Positions 1 through 8,907 of a stretch of 64,000 nucleotides of DNA are shown one piece after another. The stretch comes from Pseudonocardia sp. HH130630-07 (lineage in GTDB: Bacteria; Actinomycetota; Actinomycetes; Mycobacteriales; Pseudonocardiaceae). The translations under genes were made by a program, and so were the position numbers. The stretch is from the NCBI RefSeq assembly GCF_001698125.1, contig NZ_CP013854.1, positions 2,604,001 to 2,668,000 on the forward strand. Reading direction: 5' to 3'. Every line of letters begins with the position of its first letter. The stretch's first letter is position 1. The notes below the pieces were generated by a model, which had not been told where the DNA came from, did not search any database, and worked only from the letters and a program-made list of their open reading frames with translations.

Positions 1-337
1 AGTCGGCGTCGCCCGAGCCCGTCCCGCCGTTCAGCAGGCCCCACAGCGCGCGCCGGGCGGCGAGCGGCGCACGGGCCACCGCCCCGTAGGCCGTGACCTC
101 GATGATCCGGTAGCGCCGGGCGTCCTGCCGGGCGATCCACCACTCCACCAGCGTGGCGCCGACCAGCAGGAACAGTAGCGACGACACCACGTTGGTGAGC
201 ATCGCGTGCTCGGCCCAGAACTCCGTCAGCACGCCGGACGGCCAGTCCCCGAGCACCAGTACCAGGACGAGCGCCGCGGCCAGCGCTCCGATCCCGAGCG
301 CGCCCCGGGCCGCACCGGTCGTCCGTCGTCCCACCAC
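1..337 (-). CDS. membrane protein, C-terminus cut by window edge
   Basis: Reading leftwards from a GTG at 337 there is an open frame to the window edge (112 codons). The N-terminal part has a hydrophobic segment rich in Ala, Leu and Val, followed by DWPSGVLTEFWAEHAMLTNV and a second strongly hydrophobic segment (SSLLFLLVGATLVEWW), then a basic stretch. This fits a small two-helix integral membrane protein. I do not recognise the family. It is divergent from the adenylate cyclase gene, so both probably use the 338-444 intergenic region. The C-terminus is missing. Confidence 0.6.
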   Translation of the reverse strand, partial: MVGRRTTGAARGALGIGALAAALVLVLVLGDWPSGVLTEFWAEHAMLTNVVSSLLFLLVGATLVEWWIARQDARRYRIIEVTAYGAVARAPLAARRALWGLLNGGTGSGDAD

Positions 338-431
338 GCGCCCCCCGCCTCCGGTCCACCGTGGAGCCTGCCGGACGTCTCGCCCGGGCGTGGCGGTTCA
401 CCGGACGCGGGCCCGGATCACCCTTTCGGCC

Positions 432-437
432 TAGACT
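432..437 (+). promoter_or_regulatory. -10 element (TAGACT), leaderless type
   Basis: TAGACT fits TANNNT and ends 7 nt before the ATG at 445. This spacing puts the transcription start at or next to the start codon. It supports the 445 start over the upstream in-frame ATG at 361. Confidence 0.5.
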
Positions 438-444
438 CCGGCGC

Positions 445-2016
445 ATGGCGGAGCAACGGCAGGCCCGGGCGGGGCGCCCGGTCGTCGGTCTGTCGGTCCG
501 CGCGTTGCTGGCACTCGTCGTCACGACGGCGAACGTCGGCGGGGCGGCGGTCGTCCTGGTGCTCGCGGCCTTCGTGCTGCCCCGCGAGGAGCTGCTGGAC
601 GCGGTCGGCATCCGGCTGGTCAACCTCGTCGTCCTCGTCGGCTACCTGCTCGTGACGCTCCCGATCGGGATCTGGTTCGGCCGCCGCGCGCTGACCGTGC
701 GCCGGCGCTCCGCGGACCCGGAGACGGCCGAACGCCGGCTGGTGCTGCACGCCCCGGGCCGGATCACCTCGGTGGTCGCCGTGCTCTGGTTCCTCGCCGC
801 GGTGCTGTTCTGCCTGCTCAACGTGCGCTACTCGGGGCGGCTCGCGTTCTCGGTGACGGCGACGGTGGCGATCGGCGGGGTCACCACCTGCGCGCTGTCG
901 TTCCTGCTGGTCGAGCGGATGCTGCGACGTGCGGCGGCCCGGGTGCTGTCCGGCCGCCCGCCGCGCCGGCGGCGCCTGGTCACCGGCGTCATGATGCGGT
1001 CGGTGGGTTTCTGGGCGCTGGGCACCGCCGTCCCGGTCGCCGGGCTGATGCTCGCCGGGCTGCTCGCGCTGGTCTTCGGCGACTCCTCGCCCACCCAGCT
1101 GGGGATCACGATGCTGGCCCTGGGCGGGACGGCGATCGGCGCCGGTCTGCTGACCACGATCGGTGCCGCCCGGGCCATCGCCGATCCGGTGCTCTCGGTG
1201 CGCCGGGCGCTGGCCAGGGTGGCCGACGGCGATCTCGACGTCCGGGTGCCGGTCTACGACAACACCGAGCTGGGGCAGCTGCAGGCCGGGACGAACGGCA
1301 TGGTCGAGGGCCTGCGCGAGCGCGAACGGATCCGCGACCTGTTCGGCAGGCACGTCGGCCGGGACGTCGCCGAGGCCGCGGCGGCCCGGGGCGACGAGGT
1401 CCGTCTCGGTGGCGAGCTCCGCCCGGTCGCGGTGCTGTTCGTCGATCTCGTCGGGTCGACGGCGATGGCCGAGCGCCGCCCGCCGGAGGAGGTCGTGGCG
1501 GTGCTCAACCGGTTCTTCGGCCTCGTCGTCGAGTGCGTCGAGCGGTCCGGCGGCTGGATCAACAAGTTCGAGGGCGACGCCGCGCTCGCCGTCTTCGGCG
1601 CCCCCACCGGCCTCGACGACGCGCCCGGCGCCGCGCTGGTCGCGGCCCGCAGGCTGGGTGCCCGGCTGGAGGCCGAGATGCCGGAGATCGAGGCGGGGAT
1701 CGGGGTCTCGGCCGGGGACGCCGTCGCCGGCAACATCGGCGACCCGCGCCGCTACGAGTACACGGTGATCGGCGACCCGGTGAACGAGGCGGCCCGGTTG
1801 ACCGAGCTGGCGAAGTCGGTGCCGGGCGGCGTGGTCGCCGCCGAGCGGGCGGTCGCCGCCGCGGGTGCCGAGGCCGCGCGGTGGCGGTCCGGCGAACCGG
1901 TCACGCTGCGCGGCCGGGACGCTCCGACCGGGATCTGCACCCCGGTCCCGAGCGGGGACGGGGAGCCGGCCCCGGACGGCTCGGGCACGTCGGACGGCGT
2001 CCGGACCGGGTCCTGA
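445..2016 (+). CDS. membrane-bound class III adenylate cyclase with HAMP domain
   Basis: Predicted to make cAMP from ATP at the inner membrane. The 523-residue protein has about six hydrophobic segments in the first 260 residues, a HAMP linker (ISDPVLSVRRAL-like region followed by DGDLDVRV), and a C-terminal catalytic domain. Visible catalytic residues are the metal-binding Asp in VLFVDLVGST and the Asp in KFEGDAALAVFG. The adenine-selecting Lys (NKFEGD) and Asp (VIGDPVNEAARL) are both present, so ATP rather than GTP is expected. The architecture matches the mycobacterial six-helix HAMP cyclases (Rv1318c-Rv1320c, Rv3645 type). The ATG at 445 is preferred over 361 because of the -10 element and because the extra N-terminus is low-complexity. 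Confidence 0.9.
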   Translation: MAEQRQARAGRPVVGLSVRALLALVVTTANVGGAAVVLVLAAFVLPREELLDAVGIRLVNLVVLVGYLLVTLPIGIWFGRRALTVRRRSADPETAERRLVLHAPGRITSVVAVLWFLAAVLFCLLNVRYSGRLAFSVTATVAIGGVTTCALSFLLVERMLRRAAARVLSGRPPRRRRLVTGVMMRSVGFWALGTAVPVAGLMLAGLLALVFGDSSPTQLGITMLALGGTAIGAGLLTTIGAARAIADPVLSVRRALARVADGDLDVRVPVYDNTELGQLQAGTNGMVEGLRERERIRDLFGRHVGRDVAEAAAARGDEVRLGGELRPVAVLFVDLVGSTAMAERRPPEEVVAVLNRFFGLVVECVERSGGWINKFEGDAALAVFGAPTGLDDAPGAALVAARRLGARLEAEMPEIEAGIGVSAGDAVAGNIGDPRRYEYTVIGDPVNEAARLTELAKSVPGGVVAAERAVAAAGAEAARWRSGEPVTLRGRDAPTGICTPVPSGDGEPAPDGSGTSDGVRTGS

Positions 2017-2080
2017 CCAACCGGGCGGCGGCCCCCGTCAGGACGTGACGCCGGCCACCGCCGTCGGGCACGATGCCGCC

Positions 2081-3673
2081 ATGAGCAGCGCCGCCCCGGA
2101 GTTCAGCGAACGGACGATCGCCGCCCTCACGCGGGCCCGCCGGCACTCGGTCGGTGACCTGCTGCACCGCACGGCACTGCGCTACCCGGACAAGCCCGCC
2201 GTCGTCGACGGCGACACCCGCTGGACGTTCGCCGAGTTCGACGCCGCGGTGAACCGCTGCGCGGCCGCGCTGGCCGGCCACGGCCTGGCCAAGGGCGACC
2301 GGCTCGCGCTGCTGTCGCGCAACAGCCGTCAGTACGGGGTGCTGGTGTTCGCCACCGCCCGGCTCGGCGTCGTGCTCGTCCCGGTCAACTTCATGCTCAC
2401 CGCCGGCGAGATCGCCTACATCCTCGACCACTCCGGGGCGCGGGCGTTCGTCGTCCAGGACACGCTGGTCCCGACCGCCGAGCAGGCCCTCGCCCAGGTG
2501 CCGGTCCCGGTCCGGGTGCGGATCGGTGCGGGCGGGGACTGGCCGGACCTCGACGGGTGGATCGCCGGGACCGGCGACCCGGGGCAGCCCGACGTCGCCG
2601 TCGGTGACGACGACCCGCTGCGCCTGATGTACACCTCGGGCACCGAGTCCCGGCCGAAGGGCGTCGTGCTCACCAGCCGCTCGCTGGTGTCGCAGTACGT
2701 CTCCTGCATCGTCGACGGCGGCATGGCCCCGGACGACGTCGAGCTGCACTCGCTGCCGATGTACCACTGCGCGCAGCTGGACTGCTTCTTCTCCGTCGAC
2801 GTCTACCTCGGCGCGACCAGCATCATCCTGCCCGCGCCGGACCCGGCCACCCTGCTGGCGACCATCGAGCGGGAGCGGGTCACCAAGCTGTTCTGCCCGC
2901 CGACGGTGTGGATCTCGCTGCTGCGGCACCCGGACTTCGACACCCGGGACCTGTCCAGCCTGCGCAAGGGCTACTACGGCGCGGCCGCGATGCCGGTCGA
3001 GGTGCTGCACGAGCTGGCCCGGCGGCTCCCCGACGTGGCGCTGTGGAACTTCTACGGGCAGACCGAGATGTCGCCGCTGGCCACGATCCTGTCCCCGGCC
3101 GAGCAGCTGGAGCGCGCCGGGTCCGCGGGCCGCGCCTCGCTGAACGCCGAGACCCGGGTCGTCGGCGACGACGACGAGGAGCTGCCGCCCGGCGAGGTCG
3201 GCGAGATCGTGCACCGGTCCCCGCACGCCGCGCGCGGCTACTACCGCGATGAGGACAAGACCGCCGAGGCGTTCCGGAACGGCTGGTTCCACTCCGGCGA
3301 CCTCGGCGTCATGAGCGCCGACGGCTACCTCTCGGTGGTCGACCGGAAGAAGGACATGATCAAGACCGGTGGGGAGAACGTCGCCTCCCGGGAGGTGGAG
3401 GAGGCGCTCTACCTGCTCGACGGCGTCGCCGAGGTCGCGGTGTTCGGGGTCTCGCACCCGCACTGGATCGAGGCGGTGACCGCGGTCGTGGTGCCCCGCG
3501 ACGGCGTGACGCTCACCGAGGACCAGGTGCACGCGCACGCCAGGGAGCGCCTCGCCGGCTACAAGCGCCCCAAGTACGTCGTGTTCGCCGGCGCGCTGCC
3601 GAAGAACCCCTCCGGCAAGATCCTCAAGCGCGAGCTGCGGGCCGAGCACTCCGGCATCGCCGGGAACGGCTAG
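2081..3673 (+). CDS. acyl-CoA synthetase (AMP-forming), FadD type
   Basis: Activates a carboxylic or fatty acid to its CoA thioester through an acyl-adenylate. The 530-residue protein has the full ANL layout: the P-loop motif MYTSGTESRPKGVVLT (TSGTESRPKG variant), the A5-type motif NFYGQTEMS, the hinge GWFHSGDLG...DRKKDMIKTGGENV, and the C-terminal catalytic Lys in NPSGKILKRELR. The substrate cannot be told from sequence; short/medium-chain or aromatic acids are possible. The gene starts 64 nt after the cyclase stop. Its own TAG stop lies in the CTAG that borders an IS5-type insertion, so the IS sits exactly at the 3' end without altering the protein. Confidence 0.88.
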   Translation: MSSAAPEFSERTIAALTRARRHSVGDLLHRTALRYPDKPAVVDGDTRWTFAEFDAAVNRCAAALAGHGLAKGDRLALLSRNSRQYGVLVFATARLGVVLVPVNFMLTAGEIAYILDHSGARAFVVQDTLVPTAEQALAQVPVPVRVRIGAGGDWPDLDGWIAGTGDPGQPDVAVGDDDPLRLMYTSGTESRPKGVVLTSRSLVSQYVSCIVDGGMAPDDVELHSLPMYHCAQLDCFFSVDVYLGATSIILPAPDPATLLATIERERVTKLFCPPTVWISLLRHPDFDTRDLSSLRKGYYGAAAMPVEVLHELARRLPDVALWNFYGQTEMSPLATILSPAEQLERAGSAGRASLNAETRVVGDDDEELPPGEVGEIVHRSPHAARGYYRDEDKTAEAFRNGWFHSGDLGVMSADGYLSVVDRKKDMIKTGGENVASREVEEALYLLDGVAEVAVFGVSHPHWIEAVTAVVVPRDGVTLTEDQVHAHARERLAGYKRPKYVVFAGALPKNPSGKILKRELRAEHSGIAGNG

Positions 3674-4628
3674 GGCATGTCTCCCAATAGGCGTGACCAG
3701 GTGATGCAGGCGCTGAGGACGGTGGCGGCGCGATAGGTGATGGCGAGTTTGTCGTAGCGGGTGGCCAGCCCGCGCCACTGCTTGGTCAGGGTGAAGTGGC
3801 GTTCCACGACGTTGCGGCCCTTGTAGGTCTCAACGTCGAGTCCGGGTGGTCTGCCGCCGAGGGAGCCGCGGCGTTTGCGGGCGGCGATCTCGTCGCGTTT
3901 CTGCGGGATGACGGTGGTGATCGAGCGGCGGGCCAGTGCGCGCCGGTTGACCCCGGATGAGTAGGCCCGGTCGGCCACCACGGCGTCGGGTCGGGTGCGG
4001 GACCGTCCCGCGCCGAGGCGGGGGACGCGGATGTCGGCCAGGACCTGCTCGAGCATGGCGCCGTCGTTGCGCTGCCCGCCGGTCACCACCACCGCCAGCG
4101 GCCGGCCCCGCCGGTCGACCGCGGCATGGATCTTCGTCGTCAGCCCGCCACGGGAACGGCCGATGCCGTGACCTGCGGGTTCTCGCGGTCCGCCGAGCGG
4201 GCTGGGCATGAACCCGTCAGGGGATTTCGTGTAGTTCGACCGTGCCCCCTGTGTCCTGCTCGGGGCGGGTGGTGTTCGTGGCGTGCTGGTGCGCCCGGTT
4301 GATCGTGGCGTCCACCGACACCTGTCAACACCGTCCAGTCGATCTCGCCCTTGGCGTCGGCCTGGGCCAACAGTGCGGCCAGCACGGTGTCCCAGGTGCC
4401 GTCAGCGGCGTAGCGGCGGTGTCGCTTCCACACCGTTTGCCAGGGCCCGAACTGCTCCCGCGGCAGATCTCGCCAGGGGATCCCGGTTCGGTATCGGAAG
4501 ATGATCCCCTCCACCACGCGGCGATCCTCGCCGAACGGGTGCCCACGCCGCCCGGCGTTGGAGGGCAGCAGCGGCCCGATCAACTGCCACTGAGCATCCG
4601 AGAGCAGCGCGAACCTCGACGAACTCAC
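3670..4628 (-). pseudogene. IS5-family DDE transposase, frameshifted
   Basis: OrfA begins at a GTG at 4628 and has the usual IS5 N-terminus (LSDAQWQLIGPLLP, GIPWRDLP, FGPWQTVWKRHRRY). Compared with the intact copies, ten extra bases (CCTGTCAACA on the plus strand, 4321-4330) break orfA just before the first catalytic Asp (expected SVDAT). The second half, in another frame, keeps GRSRGGLTTKIH, ADRAYSS and the Y-(2)-R-(3)-E-(6)-K signature (YKGRNVVERHFTLTK). The intact copies also need a frame change between the two halves, but the 10-bp insertion is an extra lesion. Probably inactive. Confidence 0.8.
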
Positions 4629-4678
4629 CGGCTCATCCTGCCGGCAGTCCGGACACCCATATGGGAGACACGCCCTAG
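3670..4678 (-). mobile_element. IS5-family element, degenerate copy 1
   Basis: Element body 3674-4674 (1001 bp) flanked on both sides by CTAG. The ends are imperfect inverted repeats: GGCATGTCTCCCA on the left and, read inwards, GGCGTGTCTCCCA on the right. The transposase reads leftwards. This copy is longer than and clearly diverged from the two 940-bp copies at 34.1 and 60.9 kb. It lies between the convergent acyl-CoA ligase and SIMPL genes, and both flanking genes end with TAG inside the CTAG copies. Confidence 0.85.
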
Positions 4679-5337
4679 CCGGGCACGACGAACTCGGCGT
4701 CGACGGCCGCCCGGATCGTCACCTCGCCCGGCTCCAGCAGCGCCCCGAGCCCGTCGTCCGGCGCGGTGGCGGCGGCCGGGGCGGCGAACGCCCGCGCGGC
4801 GAGCGGTGCCGGGGGCCCGGCGTCGATGTCGGCCACCGACCGGGGCCGCACCGGGCCCAGGTCGAGGGCGTCGGCGTAGTCCTGGGCCCGTTCGAGGGCC
4901 TCGCGCAGGGCCTGGCGGCGGGCGTCGCGCGTCGTCTCCCGGCGGTGCTCGTCGGCCAGGTCCCAGGTGATGCCGCGGATCGCGGCGCTCGCGACGTCGT
5001 GCAGCGCCGACAGCCAGCCGCCGAGCCGGGCCACGTCGTCGAACTCGACCGACACCGACACCGACGCGTGGTGCACCGGCGGCCGCGGCCGCCCGCGGTG
5101 CGTGGGCTGCTGGACCGAGGTCCGGACCTGGTCGACGACGATCCGGCGGACCGGCCCGTGGTCCGGGTCGTGCCCGGCCCGCACGTCGGTCAGGACGGTG
5201 GCGCAGTCGCGCTCGACCTGCGCCCGCACCGGCCCGGGCTCCGGCCCCTGCGCGGCCACGACGAGCCGCACGGTGCCGCGCTCCGCCGGCACCTCCCGCT
5301 CGTGCTCGCCGCGCACCCGGATCACGATCTCGCTCAT
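4675..5337 (-). CDS. SIMPL-domain (DUF541) protein
   Basis: A 220-residue protein with the SIMPL/DUF541 layout: N-terminal beta-strand segment MSEIVIRVRGEHEREVPAERG, a central region with the DARRQALREALERAQDYADALDL helix typical of the family, and a C-terminal strand (EVTIRAAVDAEFVV). SIMPL proteins are often periplasmic, but no signal peptide is visible here, so it is probably cytoplasmic. Function is not established for the family. It is the last gene of the five-gene operon and its ATG overlaps the stop of the peptidase gene (ATGA). Its TAG stop falls inside the CTAG bordering IS copy 1. Confidence 0.75.
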   Translation of the reverse strand: MSEIVIRVRGEHEREVPAERGTVRLVVAAQGPEPGPVRAQVERDCATVLTDVRAGHDPDHGPVRRIVVDQVRTSVQQPTHRGRPRPPVHHASVSVSVEFDDVARLGGWLSALHDVASAAIRGITWDLADEHRRETTRDARRQALREALERAQDYADALDLGPVRPRSVADIDAGPPAPLAARAFAAPAAATAPDDGLGALLEPGEVTIRAAVDAEFVVPG

Positions 5338-7364
5338 GCCGCTCCTCCCGCCGGGCCGAGCCGCTGCCACAGGAACGCCGAGGCCAGTGCCGACATCCGC
5401 GCGGCCTGCGCGTTGTCCGCGGCGCCGCCGTGCCCGCCCTCGATGTTCTCGTAGTAGGTGACGTCGTGGCCCGCGGCGTCGAGCGCCGCGGCGAACTTGC
5501 GCGCGTGCCCGGGGTGCACCCGGTCGTCCCGGGTCGAGGTCAGCAGGACGACCGGCGGGTAGGACGCGTCCGGGTCGATCAGGTGGTACGGGGAGAACGT
5601 CCGGATGAACTCCCAGTCGTCGGTGTCCGGGTCGCCGTACTCGGCCATCCAGGACGCCCCGGCGAGCAGGTGGCTGTAGCGCTTCATGTCCAGCAGCGGC
5701 ACCTGGACGACCACCGCCCCGAACAGCTCCGGGTACCGGACCAGCATGTTCCCGGCGAGCAGGCCGCCGTTGCTGCCGCCCTGCACGCCGAGGTGCGCCG
5801 GTGTGGTGATCCGCCGCTCGACGAGGTCGCGGGCGACGGCGGCCATGTCCTCGTAGGCCCGCGGCCGGTTCTCCCGCAGCGCCGCGCGGTGCCAGCGCGG
5901 GCCGTACTCGCCGCCGCCGCGGATGTTCGCCACCGCGTACACCCCGCCGCGCGAGAGCCAGGACCGGCTGGTCGCGCCGGAGTAGCCGGGGGTGAGCGCG
6001 ATCTCGAAGCCGCCGTAGCCGTAGAGCAGGGTCGGCGCGGTGCCGTCGAACGCCAGGTCGGCCGGGCGGACCAGGAAGTACGGGACGCGGGTGCCGTCGT
6101 CGCTGGTCGCGAAGTGCTGCTCGATGGTGTGCGTGGACGCGTCGAAGAACGACGGCGAGCTCTTCAGCGGCTCCGGCTGCTCGCCGACGCGGGCGATCGA
6201 CAGCGTCGCCGGGGTGAGGTAGTCGGTGACGGTGAGCCAGACGTCGTCGGACTCGTCGGGGTCGACCGCGGACACGCCGATGCTGCCGAACTCCGGCGCA
6301 CCGACGAACTCCGAGGCGGCCCAGTCGCCGTCGCCGGGGGTCAGCACCGACAACCGGTTGACGACGTCGGTGAGCACGTTGAGCACGAGATGGTGCCGCG
6401 TCCAGGCGTACCCGGCCAGCGACGACGCCGGTGTCGGCGCGAACAGCACCGACCAGACCGGCGTCCCCGCCATGACGTCGTCGAACCGGGCCGCGAGCAG
6501 CGACCCGCCCGGGTGCCCGTTCCAGTCCTCCCGCAGCTCGAGGACCAGCCACTCACGCTCCACGTCGGCCACCGCCGAGTCCGGCACCGGCACCTTGCGC
6601 AGCGTCCCGCCCCCGGCCCCGTCCTCGACGAGGAACAGCTCGTCGGCGTAGAAGTCGATGGCGCGGCGCACGAAGTCGCGCTCGTAGCCGGGCGTCTGGT
6701 CGTGGAACGCCGAGACCGAGAGGTCCTCGGCCGAGCCCTCGAACACGATCGGCGCCTCGGACAGCGGGGTGCCCCGTGTCCAGCGCCGGGCGCTGCGCGG
6801 GTAGCCGGAGCTGGTCGTCGTGCCCTCGCCGAGATCGGTGGAGACCCAGAGCGTGTCCCGGTCGATCCAGCTCACGCCGCCCTTCGCCTCCGGGCGGACG
6901 AAACCGCCGTCGACCCAGGTCCGGGACTCGACGTCGAACTCGCGGGTGACGTCGGCGTCCGCCCCGCCGCGGGAGAGGTCGACCAGCGCGCGGTCCAGGC
7001 CGGGGCGCAGGAACCGGGCGCCGTGCCAGACCCAGTTCTCGCCCTCGGCCTCGTTCAGCGCGTCGAGGTCGAGCAGCACGTCCCAGTCCGGCTCCGGCTT
7101 GCGGTACTCCTCCGGCGTGGTGCGCCGCCACAGGCCGCGCGGGTTCCGCTCGTCGGTCCAGTAGTTGTAGTAGTGCCCGCCGCGGCGGGTGACCCACGGG
7201 ATCCGGTCGGAGGAGTCGAGGACCTCGCGGACGCCGGACTCCAGCCCGGTGAACAGCTCGGTCCCGGTCAGGAGTGCCTCGGTGCGGGCGTTGCGGGCGG
7301 CCACCCACTCCATGGCCTCGTCGCCGGTGACGTCCTCGAGCCAGGCGTGGGGGTCGTTCGTCAT
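5334..7364 (-). CDS. prolyl oligopeptidase family serine peptidase (S9A)
   Basis: A 676-residue cytosolic peptidase cutting short peptides after proline, by family. The N-terminal beta-propeller region begins DPHAWLEDVTGDEAMEWVAA, typical of S9A proteins. The C-terminal alpha/beta-hydrolase domain holds the nucleophile motif GVQGGSNGGLLAG, the acid region TSTRDDRVHPGHARK and the catalytic His in ENIEGGHGGA. The oxyanion Tyr region LLYGYGGFEIALTPGY is intact. No signal peptide is seen. The ATG at 7364 lies 14 nt after the DUF1445 stop, and the gene ends in an ATGA overlap with the SIMPL gene, so translation is probably coupled. Its place after 5-oxoproline-type genes suggests a role in peptide or amino-acid turnover (inference). 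Confidence 0.88.
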   Translation of the reverse strand: MTNDPHAWLEDVTGDEAMEWVAARNARTEALLTGTELFTGLESGVREVLDSSDRIPWVTRRGGHYYNYWTDERNPRGLWRRTTPEEYRKPEPDWDVLLDLDALNEAEGENWVWHGARFLRPGLDRALVDLSRGGADADVTREFDVESRTWVDGGFVRPEAKGGVSWIDRDTLWVSTDLGEGTTTSSGYPRSARRWTRGTPLSEAPIVFEGSAEDLSVSAFHDQTPGYERDFVRRAIDFYADELFLVEDGAGGGTLRKVPVPDSAVADVEREWLVLELREDWNGHPGGSLLAARFDDVMAGTPVWSVLFAPTPASSLAGYAWTRHHLVLNVLTDVVNRLSVLTPGDGDWAASEFVGAPEFGSIGVSAVDPDESDDVWLTVTDYLTPATLSIARVGEQPEPLKSSPSFFDASTHTIEQHFATSDDGTRVPYFLVRPADLAFDGTAPTLLYGYGGFEIALTPGYSGATSRSWLSRGGVYAVANIRGGGEYGPRWHRAALRENRPRAYEDMAAVARDLVERRITTPAHLGVQGGSNGGLLAGNMLVRYPELFGAVVVQVPLLDMKRYSHLLAGASWMAEYGDPDTDDWEFIRTFSPYHLIDPDASYPPVVLLTSTRDDRVHPGHARKFAAALDAAGHDVTYYENIEGGHGGAADNAQAARMSALASAFLWQRLGPAGGAA

Positions 7365-7378
7365 GCCCCGATCATGAC

Positions 7379-8155
7379 TCAGAGCAGGTAGTCGGTGTCC
7401 CGCGCGTCGGTGATGAGCATCTGCCCGGGCTCGTGGGTGATCGCCAGCGGCAGCCGCGACTCCAGCACCGCGGCCTGCGGGGTGACCCCGCACGCCCAGA
7501 ACACCGGCACCTCGCCCTCGGCGATCGGCACCGGGTCGCCGAAGTCGGGCACGGCGAGATCGGCGATCCCGAGCGCGCCGGGGTCGCCGACGTGCACCGG
7601 TGCGCCGTGCACGTCCGGGTAGCGGGCGGTCACCGCGACCGCGGTGTCGACGAGCCCGGCCGGGACCGGGCGCATCGACACCACCAGCGGCCCGGACATC
7701 CGCCCGGCCGGGCGGCAGCGCCGGGTCGTGCGGTACATCGGGACGTTCGTGCCGCGGGCCAGGTGGCGCACCGGGACGCCCTCGGCGAGCAGCGCGGTCT
7801 CGAAGGTGAAGCTGCAGCCGATCAGGAACCCGACGAGGTCCGACCGCCAGTAGCGGGCCACCTCCGACGGCCGGTCGACCAGCGCCCCGTCGGCGTACAC
7901 CCGGTAGCCCGGCAGGTCGGTCCGGACGTCGCCGTCGAGCAGCGCGCCGGTCGGGTCGCCCGGCTCCAGCACGTCGAGCACCGGGCACGGCTTCGGGTTG
8001 CGCTGGGCGAACAGCAGGACGTCCCAGGCGAACTCGCGCGGGACGGCGATCAGGTTGGCCTGGGTGAAGCCCGCGCACCAGCCCGACGTCGGCGTGGACA
8101 GCCCGGCCCGGAACCGTGCCCTGGCCTCCGGCGGGGTGAGCTCGGCCGTCGTCAT
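7379..8155 (-). CDS. DUF1445 / YcsI-type putative hydro-lyase
   Basis: A 258-residue member of the DUF1445 family (putative hydro-lyase; some eukaryotic relatives are D-glutamate cyclases). Family landmarks are the opening [59 protein letters not shown], and the end [12 protein letters not shown]...[12 protein letters not shown]. The start overlaps the pxpA stop (ATGA). In Bacillus subtilis the homologue ycsI lies beside ycsF and ycsG, matching this order. D-glutamate/5-oxoproline chemistry is an attractive link to PxpA but the reaction here is inferred. Confidence 0.85.
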   Translation of the reverse strand: MTTAELTPPEARARFRAGLSTPTSGWCAGFTQANLIAVPREFAWDVLLFAQRNPKPCPVLDVLEPGDPTGALLDGDVRTDLPGYRVYADGALVDRPSEVARYWRSDLVGFLIGCSFTFETALLAEGVPVRHLARGTNVPMYRTTRRCRPAGRMSGPLVVSMRPVPAGLVDTAVAVTARYPDVHGAPVHVGDPGALGIADLAVPDFGDPVPIAEGEVPVFWACGVTPQAAVLESRLPLAITHEPGQMLITDARDTDYLL

Positions 8156-8907
8156 GCGAACGCCCGGACCCCGACGCCGGCCGTGGCCAGCGCGTCGCGC
8201 ACCCGCCGGGCCATCGCGACCGCGCCGGGGGAGTCGCCGTGCAGGCAGGCCGACTCCGCGACGACGGCGATGTCGGTCCCGTCGACGGCCCGGACCACGC
8301 CCTCGTCGAGCATCCGGACCAGCCGGTCGGCGGCGGCACCGGCGTCGTCGAGCAGGGCGCCGGGCTCGCGGCGCGGGACGAGCGCGCCCTCGGCGGTGTA
8401 GCCGCGGTCGACGAAGAACTCCGGCACCGCCCGCAGGCCCGCGGCCTGCGCCGCGCGCAGCAGCTCCGAGCCGGGCAGGCCCAGCACCGGCAGCGCCGGG
8501 TCGTAGGCCCGCACCGCCTCGGCGACGGCGCGCGCCTGCGCGGTGTGCGTACGGGTCGCGTTGTACAGCGCGCCGTGCGGCTTGACGTAGCGGACGGCGG
8601 TCCCGGCGACCCGGCACAGCGCCTCCAGGGCGCCGATCTGGTAGAGCACGTCGTCGGTCAGGGCGGCCGGCTCGACGTCGAGGAACCGGCGGCCGAAGCC
8701 GCGCAGGTCCGGGTAGGACACCTGGGCCCCGACGGTGACCCCGGCGGCCGCGGCGCGCGCCGTCGTCGCGCGCAGGGTCGACGGGTCGCCCGCGTGGAAG
8801 CCGCACGCCACGTTGGCCGAGCTGACCAGGCCGAGCATGGCGTCGTCGTCGCCGAGGGTCCACTGGCCGTAGGACTCGCCGAGATCGGCGTTGAGGTCGA
8901 TGATCAC
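8152..8907 (-). CDS. pxpA: 5-oxoprolinase subunit A (LamB/YcsF family)
   Basis: A 251-residue LamB/YcsF protein, component A of the ATP-dependent 5-oxoprolinase that opens pyroglutamate to glutamate. It opens with [13 protein letters not shown], followed by [47 protein letters not shown] and CLHGDSPGA, all standard for the family. The start is GTG at 8907, overlapping the transporter stop (GTGA). The partners PxpB and PxpC (KipI/KipA) are not next to it, so they must be encoded elsewhere or the protein works differently here. Confidence 0.9.
   Translation of the reverse strand: MIIDLNADLGESYGQWTLGDDDAMLGLVSSANVACGFHAGDPSTLRATTARAAAAGVTVGAQVSYPDLRGFGRRFLDVEPAALTDDVLYQIGALEALCRVAGTAVRYVKPHGALYNATRTHTAQARAVAEAVRAYDPALPVLGLPGSELLRAAQAAGLRAVPEFFVDRGYTAEGALVPRREPGALLDDAGAAADRLVRMLDEGVVRAVDGTDIAVVAESACLHGDSPGAVAMARRVRDALATAGVGVRAFA

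Noticed and set aside
1901-3778. 625-codon antisense open frame opposite the acyl-CoA ligase (and similar long frames opposite nearly every gene)
   Set aside because: Arg/Pro/Gly/His-rich shadow frames expected from GC-rich codon bias; no domain signatures, and the opposite strand carries a clear enzyme.
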